Source: Diphasiastrum complanatum
Lineage: Eukaryota > Streptophyta > Lycopodiopsida > Lycopodiales > Lycopodiaceae
DNA: 64,000 bases
Direction: 5' to 3'
Assembly: GCA_029204225.1 (NCBI GenBank)
Contig: CM055095.1
Span: forward strand, 61,797,910 to 61,861,909
The notes beneath the pieces were generated by a model, which ran no database searches, had not been told where the DNA came from, and saw nothing but the letters and a program-made list of their open reading frames with translations. The translations under genes were made by a program, and so were the position numbers. Of the stretch, positions 46,134-58,751 are shown piece after piece (the first letter of the stretch is position 1; every line of letters begins with the position of its first letter).

Positions 46134-48516
46134 TTTAGGGTGTGAGTTTGCATGCATGTATGTGTGTATGCATAAGCATGTGTGTGTATGCATGTATGTG
46201 TGTAGTTGGAGTTGGATGGATGATTTGGGCTGGAATTAGGTGGAGATTATATGTTTAATTCTATCTCATAGTTTGGATCTAGATAAATCAAATGTGCATT
46301 CTCCATCACTTTTTTAAGTTTAACAATTTACTAAACTCGTAAAACTTTACTTACCGAATGCCAACCCCCCAAAACATAGATGTATATCATGGCATTCAAT
46401 CTATCTATCTTTCATGTGATTTAGCATTGAACGTTTAAATTACAACACTCACATTTTATTGTTGTCTCATTTCATATTGTCATCTCATATTCCCTCTCTA
46501 CTACGTATAGGAATGTCACCTCATATTCCCTCTCTACTACGTATAGTTCTTCCATATCAAGGCATTATTAACACCTTGCCTTTAACAAGAGAAAAGTAAG
46601 GAATGCACCCCTTCATACAATTGGGAATTTTAATTAATAGCATTCATCATTTTCACATTTCCATTCGATTTCCACAAGCAAAACATAATCCGATATCAAC
46701 AAGATCTACAACACCAATTTATTAAATATAAATACAAGCTCTAACATTCAGTTTCTTTTTATTTAAATCTTCCATTTCTATGACGTAAAGGTCTAGACCT
46801 TATCAAGTGAATTAACCTCTCCTTTTACGAAAAAAGAATAAGGGCAAACATCTAAAAAACGAAGTATCAACAAGATTTACAAAAATGTATCATACGTAAT
46901 AAAAAGTGATATTTTTGCAATGCAATGGTGTATGATGAATTCTTTTGCTAATGCAATCGTAAGAAAATCAATGCCTTGAATTTTAACATAACAGAAATTA
47001 TGATTTCACAATGGAAAAAAACGATTTCAATCAAATTATAGTAATTTGTTGGATTATATCGCACAAGCATTGATGCACAATTCTAAGGATCATAGAATTT
47101 CATGAACATAGACCACAATATCATAATGAACTTGCAAACATCATTTCAAATTTTTTTTCACAAACATAATTATTTACAATAGCAAAAAAAAACTAGATTA
47201 CACACATACATGCATTTGTGCAATAGAGAAAATGATTCGAAAAAAATACTACACGTAATTTGATCAAACACAAAATAGCACACCGAATTTTCACCTATTT
47301 AATATCTTATCATAGAATGATCAAAGTTGTTCCTTAACACATACCAAAATTTTCTAGACATTCAAAAAAAATGCTTAATAATTGTTCATAAGCCTTTCTT
47401 CTAAATTATAACAATATCCTTGGATAAATTTGGATATAAGGATTCACAAGGAAATGCCACGTCATCAAAATTCTTGTCCCTTGGCCCTCGTTGCTTTGCA
47501 TTTTTTCATGCTCATGCTTACTTTGTAGTTGGAACATCCATGCATGCATGTGTGTGTGTGTGTCTGTGTTTGGATGCTTCTAGGTGCCAGAGCCCAAGGA
47601 AAAGAAGCCACGTTTATCTAAGAGTTTTCTTTGCAATAGAGTCAACACCTCACTCTTACTAACAACTAGTAATCTCCATCCAAATATTGTCTTTGATGAT
47701 TTGTGGAGAGTGCTTACAATAGTGTAGTGGTGAGTAGCAAGAGGTGTGAATGACGCCTCACATCAGCTAAACGACAAGGTTGTACTAGTGGAAACTTGTT
47801 CTGATGCAATAACTTTCTGGTCTTTGTAGTGTAGTATACGTTCATGGTGTACAATGACTTTCTTGTTTTTGCAGTGTTTATGTTCGCGGTGGTAAATGAA
47901 GGCATTCAAACTATTAGATCTTCAATGATGGATAGTTCCTCGTCAAGGCCTAATAAAGTAACATCCTTTGGTGCTTGTTCTTCCAAGAAAAACTACAAAA
48001 CATAGCAATGAACTTTGGTAAGGGCTGACTTGCTAAAAGGACAACTTAGGCACATCTACAAACAAATACTATGAGCCCAAAGTTAATAGTCCTATTACAA
48101 GTATACAAGGAGACAAGCTCATAGTTACCATTCCTTCTATCTACCTAGGAGAAGGTGGATGGTGGTGCACATGTGCATAGCTAGGATGGTGCCAGCCAAG
48201 GTTAGGAGAAGGTTGAAGGTGTTGATGCCAGTATGGGATGTTATGGTTGAAAGCTAGATCTCACTTGTTATCAAGTCTCAGGCCTCGGGCACAAAGGGTG
48301 GATGTACATGGGGTCCTATGGCTGGTGGATTCTGAGCATTTGGTTTCTCAAGATAACCGGAACCTAGTGATTTTCAGCTCACGAAGATGTAACAACTATG
48401 GCTATAATTTATATAGAAATAATAGATTGGGTCCTACGTGGGGTGGATCATGAGTGTTTGGTTTTTCGTGTTGATTGGCCCCTAGCTGTTTTCAGCTCAT
48501 GGGTATATAACAATTG

Positions 48517-48529
48517 GTATCAAAGCCAC
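48517..48529 (+). promoter_or_regulatory. Degenerate Met-tRNA primer-binding site
   Basis: TGGTATCAAAGCC, one mismatch to the canonical copia PBS, following ...ATAACAAT. The preceding 250 bases contain two related blocks (GGTCCTA...TGAGCATTTGGTTT and GGTCCTACG...GAGTGTTTGGTTT) and may be LTR-derived. No gag was recognised downstream. Confidence 0.5.
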
Positions 48530-49478
48530 TGAAAATTGCGAACAAGTCTAATTGATCCATCTTGATAAAATGTAAGTTCTAGAACCCATGTGTTTGCAGA
48601 TTTATTTTGACGCTTTGTTTTGAAATCCTTAATACAAAATTATGAGTTATCCAAATTATGCCATCAATTAGGTAATTAAAGACAAAAGGCATACCAGAAC
48701 GCTAATGATTCAGAAATCCCAAATGTCTAGGTGCCGAATTTGTTTAGCCAAGAACTTATTCCAGAACAACACCACATTTAGATCATCTTCTAAACCATAA
48801 CTAAGTTAATGAATTACTCCACAAAAAGAGTCATTAACCTGCAAGTAACTATTCCGAACATTACTTGTTCATATGTTTGTGCACACTGACTAGCTTAAGT
48901 ATATGATATAAACTCAATACATAGGAACACATAGTAGACCCACAAGATTTAGACGTACCTAACCAAAATATTTCACTATGATCCAATACATAAACATAAG
49001 CTATAATCTGAAAGATTCTCCCATAATCCGCATATGTTACTCACATAACTCACTGAGAATCTTGCAACTCAGCTACAAAAGAACTCTATTTCTCCCGATA
49101 AATATATTAAATATCAGCATTATAGCTCTACTTCTGGTCAAAAACTTTTGAATCCGAGAAGAGTTCTAGTTAGTTCTCAAATGCAGCCCCAACTGTTAAC
49201 TTCAAGTCATGGCACAGGCTGCAGTGAATGGTTTGCAAAGGAAATTGCAATGAAACTGATACTTTTTGCAGGATGGTGATTCGATCAAATAAGGTTGGAC
49301 AAGTTCAACGGTGCCACATGAGCTTATAAACCACTGAAAAATAGAGCTCTTCTTTTTGCCACATTGAACTCTGGTCAACATATCTTCTCATACCCAACCC
49401 TGTTACTTACTATATGTATCTGTCAATTCAACATGCATACCTAAGCCATTAGTAAAATTTACAAAAGGATGTTCAGTT

Positions 49479-50027
49479 CATAGAATTAATGAGCCGTCCA
49501 CGGTTCACCACAGTTCTGCGAACCGTACGGTTCACAAAAAATTTTGCCTGGAACCGTGGTGAACCGTACAGTTAATTAATTAATTTATTTTATTTTATTT
49601 TTTTGTTTCCCACCCCCAAAAATAGCCCAAAAAATGCCAAAAAAAATCTGTGACATCTGTGAAATCTGTGAAATCTGGTTCAATCTGTGACATCATTTTG
49701 TGAAATCAGAGGACCATTTGTGAAATCTGTGTGAAATCTGTGAAATTTGGTTCAATCTGTGAAATCATTTGTGAAATCAGATCCAAACATCTGTGAAATC
49801 TGGTTCAATCTGTGAAATCATTTGTGAAATCATAGGACCATTTGTGAAATCTGTGTGAAATCTGTGAAATTTATGAAATGAGGACCAAAATTGACTTGGG
49901 AGGAGTTTTGGGGGGAAATTGGGAAAAAAATAATTAATTAATTAATTAACTACAGGGACCGTACCACGGTTCATGAACCGTGGTACGGTTCCCAGGACCC
50001 ACGGTTCTGAGAACCATGGGTTCTATG
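49479..50027. mobile_element. Non-autonomous hAT-like element with CGGTTC word arrays, copy 1
   Basis: 549 bp from CATAGAATTAATGAGCCG to CCATGGGTTCTATG, with short inverted ends (CATAGAA/TTCTATG) and a perfect 8-bp target duplication, GTTCAGTT, at 49,471-49,478 and 50,028-50,035. An 8-bp duplication and CA..TG ends are hAT hallmarks. Both ends are packed with GAACCGT/ACGGTTC words in both orientations; the middle carries TGTGAAATCTG repeats and no coding capacity. A second member is at 54,451-55,005. Confidence 0.88.
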
Positions 50028-50564
50028 GTTCAGTTATCAGATAAACAAATACATCAATTCTTGGGCTTTGTAAAGAAGCAGGAACTTGCTGAACATGCTG
50101 CCAATTTTACCCCACGGTATTTTTGGCCACCACATTTGACAGGCCTTTTCATGATCAGGAGCGTAGAGAAGAATATATAGAGGATGGAAATAATATAGGC
50201 TTATATTCACTGACCGATATCCCTGTCTCGTCACTTTCTTGCACATCACTCTCTTGCACTTCTTGAAATTGCTTGCCTCCTTATTCTTAGCTTTTGGGTT
50301 TTGGTTTATGTTCTGAGCCTCTTATGTTGCAGGTATGTCTAGAATCAGGAGGGATTCTAGGTTGGATGGGTACTAGCATTTCAAAACATAGATGCATAGG
50401 GGTGCAAAAATTTGTTAACCCATCAAAACTAGCCATCACATTTTGTCAGCAAAAAGTACATCTCTAACTGATTTAGGTGCAGTCAAAGATGACACGTATC
50501 AAATTTGCAGCAACTTTTCCATTTTTGCAGCTAAGTTTACTATTTGGAGTCATCCAAGTGCACT

Positions 50565-50760
50565 AAAGGCCAGTGACAATGTTCTCAGTGAAGCTAGCAA
50601 ACCTGAAGGTGCTAACAATTATGCAGTGTAGAAATTCAAAATGAAAAACATCTTGATGGAAAATCAACTATGGCAGATAGTGACTGGAGAGGAGATTAGA
50701 CCTCTTTTTGAAGAGAATCGCAGGGCATTTGACAGGAGATATCGACATGCCTAAACATTC
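50565..50760 (+). pseudogene. Short copia gag fragment
   Basis: Reads LSEASKPEGANNYAV, a stop, then KFKMKNILMENQLWQIVTGE, the copia gag N-terminal signature with the usual Trp replaced by a stop. It is just downstream (by position) of SSRP1 on the opposite strand and is not a gene. Confidence 0.65.
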
Positions 50761-51291
50761 ATTCCCTATATTGGTGATGCTCCAGGAGTCGGGACCAAAG
50801 GACGCATGGGATTGAAGTCACTATGTGAAACTGTGAATACATCATGGGTGTTTGTTCCTCAAATCAAAGCTGCATACCTTCTAGGGGATACCACAGAGAC
50901 AGCAACTTACACATACATAACTGACAGCATTGGTGATTTATGTAGTGAACATTGTTATCGTTTGCTTCAGTATTTCCTGGAAAAAAATTACCACTTCATA
51001 CAAAACTACTCAAGCAGAGTTTGTTACAATAAAAGATAAATTCTAGCAAGCTCTTATACAGTTATGGGACATTATATCGCACAAAGCACTGGCAATGACA
51101 AAAAAAAGAGCAACATTCTGAGATATGCCACCCTGCCACCATTAAAAAATATGATTGGAAGGTCACATTTTATGTGCCGAAAAGCTCAGGAGTGGATTAT
51201 GTTAAAGAGACAAGCATCCAGTATCATGGTGCCGGTATAACATAGCTCTACATATAAATTTGCGCAAATTTGTACCACAAACTCTTGCAAA

Positions 51292-54200
51292 CTATTCCTC
51301 CTCGGAACTTCCATCCTCAGCTCCGGCGGGCACAGCTCCACTTCTGTAGTCTGCCATCTGCTCCTTGTACCTTTCTTTATCTACCCTTGCTTTAGCTTCA
51401 TAAGGTTCTTTCTCTTCACCTAAAAAATTATGAGTCAAGAGCATTAAGATAGCACTCCCCTCGTTCTCCTATGTATGAGTTCAGGCCTTCATTTCAAACA
51501 AAATTAGCAGGATTTGCTCATACCTGACATATTTTTCCACTTCTCCCCAAGTGTTCTGCCCGTGTCCGTGAATGATATCCCTGGATTGCTCTTTCGAAGA
51601 CTCTGCAGCAATTTGATGTTTTAAATCAATGACAGTTCATCTCATAGTTTCAAACCAGATACAGCCTACTAACCTACGAAGGCCCTATTTGCATTAAGGT
51701 TTTTCATCAACAAGGTCACAAAGCCAGAAAGTTCTACCTCTCTTTCTGCTAGTGAAAAGTACATGAAGCCAGAAAGCGCCCTTTTGGGTGCATTGGGATC
51801 CTTTTTCCTCTTCTTTTTCTTTCCCGAATCTACGTCTTCATCTGCTTTTTTCTTCTTTGATGTAACCTTTGGGGTTGTATCAGCCTTCTTTTTTACTTTC
51901 TGCGATTGTTTCTGAGCAAAACACAAGAACAGAGGCAAATTAAAAGCATCCCAAATGTACCTAGAATCCCAAAAAACAACACAATAACACATACTACCAA
52001 GCCAAGAATTCATTACACACTGAAGTCATGGAGTCACAGATGGTTACCTCCTCAACTTCTCCGCCACTTTCACTCGCATCGGATTCCTCTTCCTCAGAAT
52101 CATCACTTGGAGACCCTGCATCATCTTTCTCCGCTACAAAATCCTCGTCCTGCCATACAGGCAAAAACATAGATAATTGCAAAACAACAATCGTATTTCC
52201 CTTATGTGACAAGCACAACATTTCCAGTACAATTTTTTAAGTCAGTCAGAATCTAGTGACCATGCATACCAGTGACAAGGGAAACCTGAATCAACACAAG
52301 GCCTGCCAATTGTCAAAGCTAGGTTAATAAAATAGTACCCAGTATATCTACAATTTCTCGTTTTCTCCCTTCAACAAGTGATCATTTACCATTCGATCAT
52401 TTCATGCTAAGAATCGATACATATAATAGCTGGCACTCAGTTACTTCCAGCAAAGGCAGCTTATCTTAGAAATAATACTAAGCCACTAGGTGATCAGAAA
52501 GAAAGTTGACAATTCCATAAAAAAACTCACCTCCTCATCACTATCTTCTTGTTGGCCGTCTCCAATCTCACGCGCACTTCTTATACGATTCAAGTGTGGA
52601 TCAACACCTGCATCATCATAGCCTTCAAGTACAGCTGCAACACCACTCATTCCCTGAGCTTCAGGGTTGAATATCTTTATCTGTTTGTCCCTGCATACCA
52701 AAAGCAATCATCACCACAAGAATACCATCTAATCACAGAAACCAAACATCACAACTACCACCAATGAATCCTGTTGAGAGGAAAAGTGAACAGAGGTAAA
52801 GAAATAAAGGCCATTTTGTCATAGCCTCTTATAAAAACTATTTGCTTCATGAAAAATGAGCAACTCCGTTAAGCTCCTGTCTTCCACAGGAGAACAAGGT
52901 AATGGCTAGTCTATAATTGAGCACAATTTGCACAAACACTACCCAACCAGATACTTACTCAATGAACTTGAAAAGATTGTGATACTCATTGCGCTGGATA
53001 TTCCTAAATTGATGCTCTTGATCATTTTTCAACCTTATGATAAGGTCAAAATAATGAGATGATAAACTGCTTGTTCCTGCTGCGCCATGCCTTTCAAACT
53101 CTATGTACTGGATCTGCAAAACAAAACCAGAAACAAGATGACTCTGTTATCTATACCCCATGTCCACTGTCCTCTCATTGGGAATTTCCGCCAGACAGTT
53201 AGAAGAGTAAAATCAGTAAAAATAGATGGTGCTAAACAAATTCAAAAGTTAAACAACAGAACTGCAAATCAGATTCAAGACCTGTAAGAAAAATGAAAAT
53301 GAGTGTTTATTGAAAAACAAAATCACCTCGATACATGATGGGATATTGTCATGTGGAGCTCAGAAGATGATAGCAAAGAAAAATCAAACTGATATATGAG
53401 GCATTAATCTACAAGCTTCTACAAAAAGATAACCAAATTTAGGCCAACAAACGTAAAGTAGCACAGAAAAGTAAAAGATCTAGACAGCTGCAAAACTTTC
53501 ATAACACATGCAATTTCAGAACAGGCCGAGCAGAATAGTATGATGCTAGACTGCTGAGATTTTCCTAGAAACAAGTTCATAGAGAGCTGAGCTCTTGACA
53601 AGTAGCTTGAAAATAACACTAGACAATCCCAATACACAGATCCTAATACCTATCAACATGATAGAAAGTTTGATAGGATGAACACATGGTTGATAGACAA
53701 ACTCACTTTAGAAGACAAAATGGATAACAATAAAATACTCATGAAGAACTGATCTAAAATTAAAGCCAAACAATATCAGATCAATGAATCAGGAACTGGA
53801 CAGGTAAAATTAAGAACCCGGTTCGTGAATCCAAGTCTATACAGAAAATCTGGATCTGCTCATTTGCGAATTGAATAAGGTGAGCCTTATTGTTGAATCG
53901 CCATTTCATAAATGGATTATTGATATCCACCAGAAACAAAACTTATGGATTCTCCAGTGTTTTGGTTATGTCTGATATGTGCCTATACCTGGTATAGGAA
54001 ATCCAGATGAATTAATTGAATTCTGGAATATCAGATGAGGCGGTTAAGAGTTTTATTGAAGGAAGAGCTGGTGGTATGGGACATCAGAAAAATTTTGGAA
54101 AGGGAACTGTAGGACTGCTGAAGATCTGATTATCAGTGGTAAATTTGAGTACCTATTCGCGATATGGGAAAAAGTAGACCATTGGTTAATTGATGGGTAT

Positions 54201-57200
54201 TTTGTGAAATTTTGAGGTTTAGTCCGGATCCCCATTACAAAATCAGGAAACCCTTACAGCTATTTCTCACCTTTTTAGAAACCCTTACAGCTATTTCTCA
54301 CCTTACTTCTTTAAGAAATTTTTTAGGTACAGGACATCAGACATTTTTCATATGATCCTCCCGGAGTGAAATTATTTATTTTCTAAAGGACTGTTATCAT
54401 GTAAATTATTACTTATAAGGCTTGGAATTTTTTGGATAGATTCTTGAGTCCATAGAATTAATGAACCGTGGGCGGTTCACCACGGTTCTGAGAGCCGTAC
54501 ATTGAACCGTACGGTTCTCAATTTTTTTTTGCCAGAACCGTGGTGAACCGCGTGTAGTTATTAATTAATTGTTTTTTGAATATTATTGTGTGGAAAGTCA
54601 GCGGAATTAATTCAGCGGAAAGTCAGCGGGCGGAATCCTTCCTCTGGAGTCTGATGGAATGCATAAGGCGAAGAAGACATGTGAAGTCATGCAGCGGAAT
54701 CCTTCAGCGGAAAGTCAGCGGGCGGAATCCTTCCTCAGATGGAATGCCTAAGGCGAAGAAGTCATGTGAAATGGATTCTCGAATTTGCATGACATGATCA
54801 TAGCCAAAGCAGCAGGATCGTCCGTCTGTGAGTGTAGCGAATCAGCCATCATGCCTCATCACTGGCAGGAAGGGATTTTGGGGGGGGAAATTTATTGATT
54901 ATTTATTTATTTGTTTAGATGAACCGTACCATGGTTCAAGGAACCGTGGTACGGTTCCTTCCACGGTTCCCAGGACCCACAGTTCTGGGAACCGTGGGTT
55001 CTATGCTTGAGTCTTTAGTGTTTATTGAAAGAAAAAGTCCTGAATATAATGGAGTGAAACTTTTTTGGAAAGACACTTATTATTGACTTTTCGAATATTT
55101 TCATGTTACGTGCGCCCTCGGACGCACCTCTGAGGCGTCCGCGTCCGGACGCGCGTCCTGGGACGCGTCCGAATGCGGACGCGCCAGGGGCGCATCTGGG
55201 GTGGGCGCACTTTTTTTTTAAATCTAATTTCAGTTATTTTTTTAAAAAGGATGCGGATGCGGACGCGAAATGGCCGCGTCGGCCCGGACGTGCATGTCTA
55301 ATATATAAATGTATATATATCATAGTTGCACTAACGAATCTTGAATCGCGATTCGCGAATCGTTCTGAAAAAATAGCAAATCGTGACCTGAATCGTTGTT
55401 TTTTCTTTCTTGTAAATTGAAAAAGAAAAAAATTAATTCACAATTTGCTAGGGCGAATCGCGATTTGCTATATACACATATATATCATAGTTGCACAGAA
55501 ACACATTTTTGGATAAAAACATTTCTAGAAACATGTTTCTCAAAAACTTGTTTCCGGATTCAAAATCTCGAAAAAAAGAAACAAATATTAAAAAATCAAC
55601 AGGGAAAATCTAGTAGGAATTGATGCACCTAAACTGGACCACACTGTACCCAAAACATTCGGCATGTGCTGGCCTTGATTAATGCTCTAATTTTATACCC
55701 ATATTGTCCACAAAAAGAAAATAAAAAAATATTTTAAAAAATGTTTCTGAGAAATGTTGTCCCAAACCAGAAACTCGTTTATGAACGCGTTTCTAGAAAT
55801 GCAGTGCAACTATGATATATATATATATATATACTATCATAGATGCACTAGTGATTCTAGAATCGCGATTCTAAAATCGATGTCAAAAAAAACAGTGATA
55901 TCGTTGTTGTTTTTTTAAACCAGGCAATATGGGGTATCAATAGAAAGAAAGAAAGAAAGAAAGAAAGAAAGTTTTATTAATGTCTTTTCCATGCCAAAAG
56001 GCATATAAGACCAAATAGAGTACATGTCAAATATGTGAAAACCATGGGAGTGTATATAAACGTCTCCAAGAAGAAACTATGCATAAAAGAGAAATGAGTA
56101 ATATAACTATAAACTACAAACTGCCAACTATCCATCAGGGGGGAGCAAAATAGCTGCCAGGAGTAGAGTAATATCATGTAGTACTGCTGCTAAAAAAAGA
56201 TGAGATACGAGCTGCAACAGGAGGCAACATGGAACGTCGCCGACGTCGTCTAGGAGGGTGAAAACTGTGTGCTCTCGTAACATGGCGTGTGGGGCACGAG
56301 GGATAAACTCACGCCAAAGGCACCTGAGGAGGAACTGAGGAGGAGGTTCACAAGACGGTTTCCTTCAAAGTCATATCATAGGCACGTTTTTTTCTACGGA
56401 GTGTGCGGTTGTCGTGAAGAGCGGAGGAGATGGCGGGCATGGAAACGAGCATGTATGACAATGTAGGGGTCGGCATTCCGAATCATACCACAATGGGTGG
56501 AAAGGTCGAGATGATCGTGGATGGACTGGTTTATGCTTATGAGGTTTAGAAGGGAAAGCCAAAGTAGCAGCAGTGTGTAGACAGGTGGTGAGGAAGGTGG
56601 CTTGTGACTTCAGCAGTTCACTGTGTGGGAACGAGTGAAGTAGGGAGGCGAGGAATTCCTGGTAGAGTGGGATAGAGAGGGGGTGGAATGTGTATGTGGG
56701 TGCACGGGAAGTATGGATTGGTGTTGAGGCTGTGGTGGTGGAAGGTGGCCAATAGCGAAGGATAGGAACGAATGATCAAAAAGGGTGGTAGGGGAGATAT
56801 GGAAGCTGTGGATGAGAGGGATGGATGACCCCAAAAAGGAGGACTGTGGAGGAAAACAGCAGGCAGCAATGAAGATGTCCCTGTCCAAACCAATCGCTCG
56901 TCCTGTGATACGCTCCCGAACCACGGCCACTGGCTAATCTAGTCTCAAATCTGTATACTAGATCCCATCTGTATCCCGAGAAGGTGGGCAAACCACGCAC
57001 CTAGCTCTCGTGAGTCTCCAAGAAAAACAATAGGTCTCGTCCAGTGATAAAGTCAATCAGATCACTTGCTGTAGAGGATGAGTGGATGCCATCACAATTC
57101 CATACCCCAATCTGAAGATGGTATGGATGGGGCCCCGGGATGCTCCCAATCCCGAGGGCCCCGAATTCCTAGCTCTGGGAACTGCTAGGGTGCCAGCAAC

Positions 57201-58662
57201 AAATCGTATATGACCATCTCGATATATGACCCATCTACCAGTCTCTCAAGCCACCTAGAAGGCTTTGCGCCTCTCCTCAACCTAGATGTAGGTAAGATCG
57301 TCATCCATATATATGGTAGTGCCACATAACTGGGCTCTGCAGCGTAAAGCCTCTCTGCGGTTGTCTAGGGATGTGAAGCGAGTGATCAGTGTAGCTGCAT
57401 CTCGGGTGGTGGTCCTCCAAGCTGTATCTAACCCATCTGTCACATGTCCTAAAATGGTCTCGAGAAATCTCGTAGCCTCGACAATGGCATCCTGTGTATA
57501 CGGTATCCCACGAACCCTGATGTTATGGGCCTTTTGCTCCCTTGACCGCTCTTCCAAAATAGTGGTTGAGATGACTGAAGAAATGGGGGCGCTAGGCTTG
57601 GTGCCTTTCTTCAAGACTGTTGCCCATGAATCTTTATGCTACTCAATTTTATTTTCAAGCTCCCGTATCATGGTGGTGGTCGATTCCGAAGCTGCAACTT
57701 GCTTAGTGTTGATCACCTGCTCCAATGAAGCGACTTTGGACTGCAGCACATTCTTTTCCTCGAGTAAGGAGACCACTATTCCCTTCAGTTGTGAAAGTTC
57801 CTGTTTCAAAAGCTGGAAATCGGCTTTCATTTGGTCAGCTTCCCAGGAGGAAAATAGTTCGGTTGATTTGGAGGGAGTTTATGGGATGGGTGTTGTAGAT
57901 GGGGGGGCTGTGGATTCTTGGGAAATAGGGGTAGGAAGGAGGCCGGTAGGGATGGCCAGATCGATAGGATTGGAGATCAATGACGACGAGGAAGAGGCAG
58001 AAGCAGAGGAAGAAGAAGGTGAAAGATAGGAAGTAGAAGAGAGAGAAGAAGAGGAGGAAGAGAATGGGAGTGGGGAAGAAGAAGGGTGTTCCAGTGAGGG
58101 GGAAGACAGGTCAATAGGCAGCGAGGGGGAGGGTAGATCTGTAGGCAGCAAGGGGGAGGGCAGATCTGAGGACAGCGAAAGGGAGGGTAGGTCTGAAGGC
58201 AGCGAAGGGATTTCTGTAGACAGCAGCGAGGGGGGAGGTAGTTCCAACGAGCAGTGGCTAGTTTCAGCCCGGGGGGGGGGGGGGGGGGATGAGATGGCAT
58301 CGAAAGGGGGGGGGGATGAGGTAAGAGGGAAGCGGGTGGTCCGCCGGCGTGGAGGAAGAGGGGCTGTGGCACGAGGAGGGACAGACCCACGAGGAGCCAT
58401 AGTGCAGGACAAGACGGACAGGTTGCAATGCAGGGCGGGCGGACAGGTTCGGACCAGCGCAGGGTGGGCCAGGACAGGTAGGTACGGATAAGGGCGGACG
58501 GACAGGGTCAGGACAGGTACGGATCAGGGCAAGGACAGGAGCGGATAGGGCCAGGGCAGATCAGGGCCAGGGCAGGAGCGGATAGAGCCAGGGCAGGAGC
58601 GGATCAGGGTGCGCCATCACTGGAGTGGATAAGGAGCGGATCAGCGCCATCAGAGGAGCGGA

Positions 58663-58751
<89 letters not shown>

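Larger units (their letters stand above)
45150..49470. other. Intergenic, no gene recognised
   Basis: AT-rich DNA without supported coding sequence. It holds an AT microsatellite, an interstitial telomere-like patch, a 32-bp near-tandem duplication (46,479-46,510 and 46,515-46,546, sharing CTCATATTCCCTCTCTACTA), a TG-rich patch near 47,550, and a retroelement PBS at 48,517. Confidence 0.6.
55942..58664 (-). mobile_element. L1-type LINE lacking its RT (ORF1 and APE remain)
   Basis: Minus-oriented. ORF1 spans about 58,412-57,180 with frameshifts and stops: a Ser/Pro-rich N-terminus, a coiled coil (57,830-57,640, [20 protein letters not shown]), and an RRM-like domain (57,614-57,282, [19 protein letters not shown], then [19 protein letters not shown]). 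ORF2 begins near 57,135 with the APE-type endonuclease start ([15 protein letters not shown], then [10 protein letters not shown]) and continues to [13 protein letters not shown] near 56,500. Then the RT is missing and a 3' UTR follows, ending TTAATAAAAC(TTTC)n at 55,971-55,942. The 5' part (58,660-58,420) is a GC-rich tandem-like GGATCAGGGC region. Inactive, internally deleted. Confidence 0.8.

Noticed and set aside
49560-49960. CRISPR-like array from the TGTGAAATCTG repeats
   Set aside because: Repeat units are short, variable in spacing and lie within a plant hAT-like element with target duplications.
51669-52013. 114-aa frame starting [11 protein letters not shown] as a separate small gene
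   Set aside because: The first 34 residues are intron. The remainder is the SSRP1 exon 51,911-51,738 read through its donor site.
57313-58029. 238-aa plus-strand frame
   Set aside because: Antisense shadow of LINE ORF1. The minus strand gives the recognisable RRM-like and coiled-coil protein.
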